Shown: positions 7,500 to 14,214 of the stretch, piece by piece
Layout of the letters: each line of letters opens with the position of its first letter
How positions within the stretch are numbered: the first letter of the stretch is position 1
NCBI RefSeq assembly: GCF_001650405.1
Contig: NZ_LWCU01000022.1
Location: forward strand, 1 to 53,032
Reading direction: 5' to 3'
DNA: 53,032 nucleotides
Source: Microbacterium sp. H83
GTDB lineage: Bacteria > Actinomycetota > Actinomycetes > Actinomycetales > Microbacteriaceae
Made by a program: the position numbers and the translations under genes
Notes under the pieces: model-generated
What the model was told of the DNA's origin: nothing
The model's database searches: none
Seen by the model: only the letters and a program-made list of their open reading frames with translations

Positions 7500-7994
7500 T
7501 CAGCTCCGATACGGGTGCAAGCGAAGCGTCGAGCACTCGATCTTCCCGGGAACCACCGCAGCTTCGCCGTTATCGGTGACACAGGTGGTGAACTCGGACG
7601 GGGCAACAGCCGGCGCGGGCGTCGCTGACAGAGGGTCTGTTTCGGTGAACGCGCCGGACTCCCACATCTGAATGCAGACAGCCTCAGCGTCTTCAATCGG
7701 CACGACGCCGTCTGGCGTGGCGATACTCACCGCCGCGCCAGACAGCGTCCCGTCCGGGTTCCGATACGGCCCTTCCAGGCATTGAACGATGCTGGTGTCG
7801 TCGACCGGGCGCTCCTCGAGGAGAATGACGGCCGCGACTCCCGCGCCTGCCACGACAAGAACGCTGGCGGCGATAGACAGCCGGCCGGCCAGGGTCTTCC
7901 ACCATGGCCGACGCGACAGGTCTCGGCGCATCTGCTCGATGAGCAGATCCTGCACCTCGCGGCGGTGCGGCATTCCTTCGGACGGGTCAGTCAC
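7500..7994 (-). CDS. Single-pass membrane protein, probable partner (anti-sigma) of the ECF factor
   Basis: 164 residues: a cytoplasmic N-terminus (about 1-38, MTDPSEGMPHRREVQDLLIE...), one membrane helix (about 39-60, LSIAASVLVVAGAGVAAVIL) and an extracytoplasmic domain with cysteines (VQCLEGPY, AVCIQMW, TTCVTDN, IECSTL). Its ATG at 7994 overlaps the sigma-factor stop in an ATGA, so the two are coupled. Position and topology fit an anti-sigma factor, but I see no zinc-containing anti-sigma HxxxCxxC motif, so the role is inferred from context. Confidence 0.75.
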   Translation of the reverse strand: MTDPSEGMPHRREVQDLLIEQMRRDLSRRPWWKTLAGRLSIAASVLVVAGAGVAAVILLEERPVDDTSIVQCLEGPYRNPDGTLSGAAVSIATPDGVVPIEDAEAVCIQMWESGAFTETDPLSATPAPAVAPSEFTTCVTDNGEAAVVPGKIECSTLRLHPYRS

Positions 7995-8587
7995 GCGTTC
8001 GCCTCCTCTGTTGTCGGAGCATACTCATGAAGCGTTCCGCGCAGACGGCTCTTGACACGCGACAGCCGCGACTTGACCGTCCCCTCGGGTATGCCGAGCA
8101 CGACCGCTGCTTCTGATGCAGGCAGCTCTTGAATCATGCACAGGATGACAACGCTCGCGTCACGCTGGTTCAGGTCGAGCAGAGCCCCACGCACGTCGTT
8201 CGAGATCTTCAGGGAGTCCATCGCTCGGGCGACTTCGTCGGCATGGTCGGGGACGTCTCCGTCGTGCGGAATACGGTTGAGGAGCCGCTGATATCGGCGG
8301 CGGGAGCGAAGGCTATTCTTCGCGGCGAACGCCGTGGTCGCCAGGAGCCATGGCAACACGGATCCGTCGACGACCCGGACCTTGTCGCGCTTGCGCCACA
8401 ATTCGAAGAACGCGGTTGCCGCAACCTCTTCAGCATCCCATGTGGTGCGCATCAGCACGAGAGACATTCGCCACACCGGAACCTGATGCCGGTTATGCAG
8501 CATTCGGTAGGCAGGTTCATCGCCGCGCGAAAGCCGGAAGAGGAGTTCGCCATCAGGGGGCGTCGTCGCCTCTGCGTTCTCCGACAC
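7991..8587 (-). CDS. ECF-type RNA polymerase sigma factor
   Basis: 198 residues. Region 2 is seen at about 25-90 (RGDEPAYRMLHNRHQ...DAEEVAATAFFELWRKRDKV), with the acidic DAEE segment that contacts core polymerase. Region 4 lies at about 130-185 (DLNQRDASVVILCMIQELPASEAAVVLGIPEGTVKSRLSRVKSRLR), a typical sigma-70 region 4 helix-turn-helix. The GTG start at 8587 follows GAGGTGAGG. It forms a two-gene operon with the membrane protein downstream. Targets may include the convergent secreted protein gene, whose upstream region holds a GGAAC element. Confidence 0.93.
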   Translation of the reverse strand: MSENAEATTPPDGELLFRLSRGDEPAYRMLHNRHQVPVWRMSLVLMRTTWDAEEVAATAFFELWRKRDKVRVVDGSVLPWLLATTAFAAKNSLRSRRRYQRLLNRIPHDGDVPDHADEVARAMDSLKISNDVRGALLDLNQRDASVVILCMIQELPASEAAVVLGIPEGTVKSRLSRVKSRLRGTLHEYAPTTEEANA

Positions 8588-8696
8588 TGCCTCACCTCGT
8601 AGTTCGCCGACATCGGAAAACTCCGACTGCCCTCCCTGATTCTAAAGGGACTCATCTGTGCACGCGGTCGCGTCGGAGAGGTGGCGACGGACGACG

Positions 8697-9107
8697 CTAT
8701 GCAGCCGTCGTCAGGGTCGCGGCGCGGAGCGCCTTGACGTGAGCGTCTCGTGCGTCTCGAGGACTGCACTGCAAGTAGCGATGGCACTGGGCGCGGAACG
8801 TCTCATACGTTCCGTAGCCGTAGCGCCGCGCGACGACGGACATGGGAACGTCGGGGCGAAACGCCGAGACCGCCACGACCTGCCGGAGACGGCGCCGGGC
8901 GAGGATCTCGGCGACGCTCGGACAGCCGACGAATGCCCTGTCGAGCTGGCGTCGAGAGACGTACAGCTCACGGGCCAACCAGGCGGGACCGACGCGGTGA
9001 TCGCGGTAGTGGAGGTCGATAAGCGCAAGACAACGTTCGCGTAGTTCGTCGAAGTTGGTGGCCCTCATAGAACGTAATGTCCGGGTATGCCGCCACGGTT
9101 CCCACAT
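8697..9107 (-). CDS. AraC-family transcriptional regulator, DNA-binding domain only
   Basis: About 136 residues covering both AraC helix-turn-helix motifs (VGPAWLARELYVSRRQLDRAF and VPMSVVARRYGYGTYETFRAQCHRYLQCSPRD) and essentially no ligand-binding domain, so it is shorter than typical family members (about 250-300). Neither possible start (ATG 9107, or ATG 9068 giving MRATNFDELRE) has a ribosome binding site; 9068 removes a poorly conserved-looking extension. It is divergent from the hypothetical gene at 9185 and may control it. Confidence 0.8.
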   Translation of the reverse strand: MWEPWRHTRTLRSMRATNFDELRERCLALIDLHYRDHRVGPAWLARELYVSRRQLDRAFVGCPSVAEILARRRLRQVVAVSAFRPDVPMSVVARRYGYGTYETFRAQCHRYLQCSPRDARDAHVKALRAATLTTAA

Positions 9108-9184
9108 ACGTCAGATTGATGTCGGCTCGCCTCGTGGCAACTCGATCACCCCGGTCCGGCAGATGGCTCCGAGAGCTCTAGTGT

Positions 9185-10015
9185 GTGTTCGTGACACTCA
9201 CTCGCGACGACCGCAACAACGTAGCAATAGCTCTGACCACGTTCGCAGACCTCGGCGACGTCCTCATGGCAGAGCTCCGGTCCACGCCCCCGCCGGAGGA
9301 CTCGCTGATCCAGGAGTGGAGTGATGACGGGCTTGCTGGCGAGCAGGTCATCCGCGCATTCACTGCCGTCAATGCGGCGATACTCAGCGGCGCCGACCAC
9401 CTCCGGTCGCTGAACCACCTCGCTCGAGTCGCGACGACCGCCAGCGTGACCGTCGCCCGGGGAGCCGTCGAGGCATACGCGCAGGCCGCGCACTTGGCGA
9501 CCGCACAGTCCGCCGCCGAGTTCGCCGACCGCCACTTGTCGGCGCTGCACAAGGAATATGGGTTCCTCATCCAGCACGCCGCGACGCTGACCAATCTGAA
9601 CGGCGAGGTCCTCGATGCTGCGGCAGAACAGTCGAAGGTAGAGGCGGAACGGCGGGAGCTTGGGCTTGGTGACGCTCGTCCCACGGGCATGACCAAGAAG
9701 GTGCTCAACCTCCTGAACATCGCGACGACCGGCACGAGCGGCGCCCACGTCTATTCGGGGTTATCATCAGTCGCGCATGCTCAACTGACCGGTGTCGGAG
9801 CGTTCATCTCCGTGGCCGAGAAGGAAGTGAAGGGTCTCGCTTCTGACCGCGAAACTCTCGTGAACCTTGTGTTCATGACGTCCGCAGCGGCCGGCCAAGC
9901 GCTGAACGACGTTGCAGGTCTCTTCGGCAACCAGACGGCACACCGGTTCGCGCTCGACCAGGCGAAGCGCATCGTGTCCGAGGCGCAGACGGCGCTCGTC
10001 ATCGCGACAACCTGA
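9185..10015 (+). CDS. Conserved hypothetical protein, alpha-helical
   Basis: 276 residues, mostly helical, with no signal peptide or membrane helix and no recognised enzyme motif. It contains ILSGADHLRSLNHLAR, then VTVARGAVEAYAQAAHL, and later YSGLSSVAHAQLTG. The same three blocks in the same order occur in the protein at 19237-20022 (LAAEHLVALDHLV, YVLIRAALETSATAYWLL, CSSLAHGN), so the two are probably distant homologues. The start is GTG 9185 (alternative GTG 9191). It converges on the nucleotide operon, 33 bases between stops. Function unknown. Confidence 0.75.
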   Translation: MFVTLTRDDRNNVAIALTTFADLGDVLMAELRSTPPPEDSLIQEWSDDGLAGEQVIRAFTAVNAAILSGADHLRSLNHLARVATTASVTVARGAVEAYAQAAHLATAQSAAEFADRHLSALHKEYGFLIQHAATLTNLNGEVLDAAAEQSKVEAERRELGLGDARPTGMTKKVLNLLNIATTGTSGAHVYSGLSSVAHAQLTGVGAFISVAEKEVKGLASDRETLVNLVFMTSAAAGQALNDVAGLFGNQTAHRFALDQAKRIVSEAQTALVIATT

Positions 10016-10048
10016 AACACGACGCCGACGTCTTCTAGCGGCTGCGAC

Positions 10049-10672
10049 TCAGAGCCGCCACCGCGTGACGACTTCGTCGAATCCGGCGTTGAACTCCGGC
10101 ACTCCCCCGAAACTGGGGTGTCGGACGGTGACCGCGAGGTCCGAAGAAGACATCGACTGGACCGTAGGCACCGCCTTCCCGGTGACCCGTGCGACACTTG
10201 CCGCGGCGTTACCGCCAACGGCAATGACCCGTCGTCCACGGATGGCTGCGCGTAGGACGCCGTCACCTGCTGCGAACTCCACGCTCGTGGGTCTGCGGTT
10301 CTTGTCGTGACGTCCCGGGAGGAACGGGTGCAGCGGGAAAGCGTTCCACAGCAGAGCGCGGTCATCCAGCCCGTGCGCCGCGAGGGCGCGGTGAACCGTT
10401 GTGGCTGAGGCCTCGCGGGTGCCCGGCAGCCCGACCATGGTCGGGGAGGTGAAGGCGACGCCCGACTGGCGGGCACCTCGCCATCCGGCGGCCTCACCCA
10501 CTAGGACCAGATCGCCGTGCTCCACGTCGCGCAGGTGCGCCGTGAGCTGATCTCGACGCTGTGCCGCCGACGTCGCAAACTGGGCGCCCTGGTCGCTGCT
10601 GTCGAGATAGAAGTTCGTGGCCGTGGCGGTGGACGGTATCGCCATGACCAGGTTGAGCAGGGTGGAGGTCAC
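10049..10672 (-). CDS. Uracil-DNA glycosylase superfamily protein
   Basis: 207 residues from GTG 10672, which overlaps the upstream gene stop in a GTGA. The UDG fold is indicated by GEAAGWRGARQSGVAFTS (59-76), matching the family 4/5-like GExPGxxxxxxG water-activating loop, ALLWNAFPLHPFLPGR in the middle, and VRHPSFGG (His185) as the C-terminal HPSxxx leucine-loop region. UDG-family enzymes cut uracil or other modified bases from DNA, or in this subfamily may act on other substrates. It is the last gene of the five-gene nucleotide operon, which suggests removal or policing of an altered pyrimidine. Substrate is inferred only. Confidence 0.82.
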   Translation of the reverse strand: MTSTLLNLVMAIPSTATATNFYLDSSDQGAQFATSAAQRRDQLTAHLRDVEHGDLVLVGEAAGWRGARQSGVAFTSPTMVGLPGTREASATTVHRALAAHGLDDRALLWNAFPLHPFLPGRHDKNRRPTSVEFAAGDGVLRAAIRGRRVIAVGGNAAASVARVTGKAVPTVQSMSSSDLAVTVRHPSFGGVPEFNAGFDEVVTRWRL

Positions 10673-11307
10673 CGAGTGGGCTCTCCGAGGTGGGGCGTCA
10701 AAAGGTCGACGAGCTGCTCTTGCCCTTCGGGGGCCATCAGTTCCCAGTCCGCGGGAACACGAACGATGGCAGACTTGTCCCACTCGTCGGCGAACCGCTC
10801 GAATGCCTGATGGAACGCGCGCAGACGGACGACATCCGCCGCCTCGCCCTCGCGTGCACGACTGAGGACGCGCTCGACCAGTTGCTCGTCGGTCATCTCC
10901 CGATAGATCAGCAGGGCGGGCACTTCATACTGCTTCTCGATCTCACGGTTGAGAGCGGCGAGCAGTGCAAACTCGCGGTCGCTCAGTGTCTTCTGCTCGT
11001 GGTTCGCTCGCGAGTATGCGCCGTGGTGCTCAAACGGTGTGCGGTCTTCGATGATGATGTCCGCGGACGTGTCCTGCAGCCGCGTTCGCAGCTTCTCGTG
11101 CCGTTCGGCGGATGCCGCAAGGAAGTGGGCCTGGCTGGCGAAGCCCCACCGGGCAGGGTCATTCTGCGCGTCGATGAAGAACGGGTTGAGCTTCTCGATC
11201 TGTCCTTCGAGGAGCTCATCTGCGTTCCACCGGGACATCACGATGTTGGCGACGGTGGTTGCGCCCGCGGCGACCGCGCCGGTCGCGACGATATAGCGGG
11301 CGGTCAT
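10669..11307 (-). CDS. Deoxynucleoside-kinase-like protein with altered P-loop
   Basis: 212 residues from ATG 11307, which overlaps the preceding stop in an ATGA. The layout follows deoxynucleoside kinases: a glycine-rich loop after the first strand (YIVATGAVAAGATTVANIV), an EDRTPFE segment where these kinases carry a DRS-like motif, and a basic lid region (ERVLSRAREGEAADVVRLRAFHQAFERFADEW). The P-loop reads GAVAAGAT, so the usual lysine of GKT/S is alanine. Either catalysis differs or the protein binds nucleotides without phosphorylating them. In this operon it could charge, or sense, a deoxynucleoside made by its neighbours. Family assignment is by motif order only. Confidence 0.65.
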   Translation of the reverse strand: MTARYIVATGAVAAGATTVANIVMSRWNADELLEGQIEKLNPFFIDAQNDPARWGFASQAHFLAASAERHEKLRTRLQDTSADIIIEDRTPFEHHGAYSRANHEQKTLSDREFALLAALNREIEKQYEVPALLIYREMTDEQLVERVLSRAREGEAADVVRLRAFHQAFERFADEWDKSAIVRVPADWELMAPEGQEQLVDLLTPHLGEPTR

Positions 11308-11780
11308 GCGACAGCCCTCGTGTGAGGGGTGACGTTGCTCGGGTGTCCGAACCATGTCTGAGGCATGCCGAGCCAGTGAGCGATGGCGTCAGCCAGCTGC
11401 GTTGTGTTCGCGAACTCGCTGACCATCCCGCCGGCGTCCGTGATGAGCCCTTCGGCGAAACGAGAGCCCTTCTCCCCCTGCCGCTTCAGACCCAGTACTC
11501 GACGTCCGGAAGCTGTGGACAGCGCGATCTCCGCCCCGACGCCGGTCGAGGGCAGACCGATGTGCGCAATCACGGCGTCAGCGCTGTTGAGCGCCGAGAT
11601 GTCAGTGGCGAACACGGTGCGAGCGGAAAGGCCACCCGCGGTCACGGGATCCGTGGAGTGATGGGGCACGTAGGCTTCATGCCCCATCGAGGTGACCAGT
11701 TCGGCCAGCTCGTCGTAGAAGTCGCGGGCGACCCCGAGGTCGGAAGAACCCTGCAGTGGACCAGAAATGTAGATGCGCAT
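11304..11780 (-). CDS. Nucleoside 2-deoxyribosyltransferase / nucleotide N-glycosidase family protein
   Basis: 158 residues from ATG 11780, preceded by GAGGGAAG. It has the family's N-terminal strand MRIYISGPLQG, the ALNSADAVIAHIGLPSTGVGAEIAL block with the predicted catalytic glutamate (Glu84), and a Rossmann-like size. Relatives include DNPH1/Rcl (deoxynucleoside 5'-monophosphate N-hydrolase) and MilB/BcmB, which act after a thymidylate-synthase-like hydroxymethylase in mildiomycin and bacimethrin synthesis. Here too it sits in an operon with a thymidylate-synthase-like gene. It likely cleaves a nucleotide to free base plus sugar phosphate. Spacing to the upstream gene is 16 bases; its stop overlaps the next start. 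Confidence 0.82.
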   Translation of the reverse strand: MRIYISGPLQGSSDLGVARDFYDELAELVTSMGHEAYVPHHSTDPVTAGGLSARTVFATDISALNSADAVIAHIGLPSTGVGAEIALSTASGRRVLGLKRQGEKGSRFAEGLITDAGGMVSEFANTTQLADAIAHWLGMPQTWFGHPSNVTPHTRAVA

Positions 11781-11796
11781 GCTTCCCTCTATGCGT

Positions 11797-12672
11797 CTAG
11801 TTGTTGGGCTGCTTGTAGAAGACAAAGACACGTTCATACTGCGGCCTCTCATCGCCGACATCGACGAGCGTCTTGCGGAGGCTCACTACGTGCCATGCTC
11901 GCACGTCCGCCATTGTCGCAACACCAGGAATGTCTGCGGATACGCTGACCGCCGTCGCGTCGCCGTCGCGTGCCGCTGCGGTCACGATGTCGGGATCGAG
12001 TCGTCCGGATGACATCCCATCAGGAACGAAAACTGCGCCCGCGCGCTGTGGCTGTTTCGCGATCCTCCACGCCGGCCCCTTGCGGTGTTGTGTCGAGTAC
12101 TCCCAGATCACGAGCGACCACTCCGGCGCGACCTCGGTGATGCGTCGCGCTGCCGTTTCCAACGACACATGAAAGTGGGAGGCGAGCGTCTCGACGGTCT
12201 GCCTGTCCGGTGACCCCTGTTCGTCGAGGGCAGCGCGGAACGGCGCAGTCGGCATGAGGATATGAGCTGCGCCGATATTGCACAGACGCTCCACGCGTGT
12301 GAAAAGTTCCTGCGAGCGCAGCTGCTTGACCAGTTCCGGGTAATCCGCCACCGCGGTGAAGAGCAGGATATGGCCGAGCTCGTGCGCAACGGAGAAGCGA
12401 CGGCGCTCCCCTGACATCTGCAGCGGAACCCGGACGTGCCAGCGCCCGTCGACCACGGTGAGTTGTCCGTGCTCGGTAAGGTCATTGTCCGCCCCGCGCT
12501 GCGCCGGCTGATAGCTGACGGTGGCCCCGAACCGCGTGGCCACGGCGCGAGGGTCGATGGGCACGAAGGAGACGAAGTCGGCGGTGGTGTGCTTCGCCGC
12601 CTTCTCCATGGCGAGTTCTGGAGTGTCCGCAGCCCACGTGCGGCGGAACATCTCGAGGGCGCGTGCGGTCAC
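11797..12672 (-). CDS. ImmA/IrrE-family (M78) metallopeptidase
   Basis: 291 residues from GTG 12672, overlapping the upstream stop in a GTGA. It has the zinc motif HELGH (97-101) in FSVAHELGHILLF, a downstream glutamate (Glu128) and the family's CNIGAAHILMP segment. The C-terminal ~120 residues form an extra domain without a recognised match. M78 proteases cut repressors to relieve silencing (ImmA on ImmR, IrrE/PprI on DdrO) and occur in defence operons and mobile elements. No XRE repressor lies in this operon; the nearest is at 18455. It may sense damage or nucleotide stress and control the operon (inference). Confidence 0.88.
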   Translation of the reverse strand: MTARALEMFRRTWAADTPELAMEKAAKHTTADFVSFVPIDPRAVATRFGATVSYQPAQRGADNDLTEHGQLTVVDGRWHVRVPLQMSGERRRFSVAHELGHILLFTAVADYPELVKQLRSQELFTRVERLCNIGAAHILMPTAPFRAALDEQGSPDRQTVETLASHFHVSLETAARRITEVAPEWSLVIWEYSTQHRKGPAWRIAKQPQRAGAVFVPDGMSSGRLDPDIVTAAARDGDATAVSVSADIPGVATMADVRAWHVVSLRKTLVDVGDERPQYERVFVFYKQPNN

Positions 12673-13976
12673 TCGCCCCTCTCACGACGAACGTCGTCCA
12701 GTGCCTGCGCAACATCCTCGGCCGTGAGCTCGCTGGCCCGGTCTTCTCCGCGGGACGCGAGCACGAAGTCAGCCTGGCTGAGTCGCTCGCGCACCTGCAG
12801 CATGTCTTCCAGGGTGATGTTCTGAGGCGCGACTTCCATGGCACCGAACATGTCGACGAGCCAGCCCAAGTCGTTGGCTTGGTTCGCCCCGGCCACGACA
12901 CGGGACGCGACGCCACCCTGGTTGAACTGTTCGATATCGGCGAAATCGAACAGCGTCCCTTCGGTGTCATCACCTTCGTCCATGGCCACGTCGAGCAACG
13001 GCATGATGTACTTTGCTGCACCTCCACGGAAGTAGTCCGGGAGCGCATCGAACTCCGCCCGTGCTTCTTCCCGCAGTTCACGCTTGCCGAGTCCGTACGC
13101 GTACAGCACGTTGAACAGCGCCGCCCAATACTCTCCCAGAGCTTCGCGTGCTTCACTGGCGAGAGCCTGCAGCTCTTCCAGAGTGCTGCAATGCCGGAGC
13201 TTGGCCTCGTACTGGGCCAGGAGCTCCGCCTTCTTCAGTGCGTCTCCGCGCGGCATCTCCGGCATACGGATAGAAGTCGGGCTCGTGACAGTGAGAGTCT
13301 TCTTCACCCCCGCGTCGTGCGATTCGAACACGTGCATGGATGCTGCCCAGTGCACGTACCGGGCGAACGGGACACCGATCTCGGCCGCGACCATCTCCCC
13401 GATCATGGAGAACTCGAAAAAGTTATACGGCAATAGGGTGAAGGCGTTGTTGGAGCGCATCACCGTTGTCATGATGAGTCCGCCGTCGCGGACATGGAAG
13501 AAGATCCCGAACGTGCACGGGATGTCTTTCGACTTGCGGATCGCGTCGTCGGGCAACCAGACGACCGCCGCCGCGCGGCGGCTCGCGGGGTCGTGACGCA
13601 GTTCCGCGACGACGCCCTCGAGCTGGTTTCGCCCCGGCGACGCGCTGAAGATCCGGCGCCCGTATGACGAGCCGGGGACGCTGATGCCGTTGTCCGTGAA
13701 GTCGCGAACCTTATCCTCGTAGTACGCGATGTCTTCGAGGCGGTCGGAACCGCTGACGAGCCAGACGAACCGGGCAACGCCGGCCACCGTGTTGAACGGA
13801 TGCTCTCCGCCAATGATGCGCTGGAGCGGATCTGCCATGCCGGTGGTGTAACCCATCAGCTCGCGGAATCGCCCGCGCGTCTTCTCTCCCGCGTCAACCG
13901 CAGACCCTGACTCGGTCAGGTCTCGAATCGTCTGCACATGCGCGGCTGCCACGTGTTCCGGTACATCAACGCTCAC
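12669..13976 (-). CDS. Thymidylate synthase family protein with C-terminal extension
   Basis: 435 residues. The thymidylate synthase / pyrimidine hydroxymethylase fold is shown by VPGSSYGRRIF, DPASRRAAAVVWLPDD (phosphate-binding Arg133-134), the catalytic-cysteine motif DIPCTFGIFF (Cys154) and MRSNNAFTLLPYNFFEFSMIGE (Asn185 at the position that reads uracil versus cytosine). The usual QRSxDxxLG reads MRSNNAFTL, unlike canonical ThyA, so a dUMP/dCMP hydroxymethylase or another one-carbon reaction is more likely than dTMP synthesis. Residues about 245-435 are an acidic helical extension without recognised homology. The GTG start at 13976 follows AAAGGGGAC and a good promoter. It is the first gene of the five-gene operon. 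Confidence 0.85.
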   Translation of the reverse strand: MSVDVPEHVAAAHVQTIRDLTESGSAVDAGEKTRGRFRELMGYTTGMADPLQRIIGGEHPFNTVAGVARFVWLVSGSDRLEDIAYYEDKVRDFTDNGISVPGSSYGRRIFSASPGRNQLEGVVAELRHDPASRRAAAVVWLPDDAIRKSKDIPCTFGIFFHVRDGGLIMTTVMRSNNAFTLLPYNFFEFSMIGEMVAAEIGVPFARYVHWAASMHVFESHDAGVKKTLTVTSPTSIRMPEMPRGDALKKAELLAQYEAKLRHCSTLEELQALASEAREALGEYWAALFNVLYAYGLGKRELREEARAEFDALPDYFRGGAAKYIMPLLDVAMDEGDDTEGTLFDFADIEQFNQGGVASRVVAGANQANDLGWLVDMFGAMEVAPQNITLEDMLQVRERLSQADFVLASRGEDRASELTAEDVAQALDDVRRERGE

Positions 13977-13999
13977 AGCTGTCCCCTTTGCTCGGTCGA

Positions 14000-14029
14000 A
14001 TCCTATGAGCGCGCGTGAACACGGGTCAA
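14000..14029 (-). promoter_or_regulatory. Promoter of the five-gene nucleotide operon
   Basis: On the minus strand TTGACC (14024-14029) is followed after 18 bp by TAGGAT (14000-14005), about 24 bases before the GTG of the thymidylate-synthase-like gene and just ahead of its AAAGGGGAC ribosome binding site. Confidence 0.65.
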
Positions 14030-14046
14030 TGCACGCGCATTCACCT

Positions 14047-14142
14047 TGTCTCTAACTCTGTAGTGGCCGCGATATCGCGCACTGCGTATCGGAGCGTCTT
14101 GACGGACATGGAGCATGTCACGCGACTACAGAGTTAGAGACA
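14047..14142. repeat. Perfect 18-bp inverted repeat in divergent promoter region
   Basis: TGTCTCTAACTCTGTAGT at 14047-14064 is repeated in perfect inverted form at 14125-14142, with 60 bp between. It lies between the divergent nucleotide operon and the subtilase locus. It is too widely spaced for a terminator; paired operators for a regulator of both operons, or a looping site, are more likely. The spacer includes the palindrome GCGATATCGC. Confidence 0.75.
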
Positions 14143-14202
14143 GATTCGCCGCTCCCCAGTCGGGTTCGATGTCATTCCGTTTCGCCGTTCCATTCGTCTG
14201 GA

Positions 14203-14208
14203 TATGAT
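14203..14208 (+). promoter_or_regulatory. -10 element of a leaderless transcript for the subtilase operon
   Basis: TATGAT ends seven bases before the ATG at 14215, which would place the transcription start on the A of the start codon. No convincing -35 or Shine-Dalgarno sequence is present. The same geometry recurs at other island genes. Confidence 0.5.
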
Positions 14209-14214
14209 CCGGTC

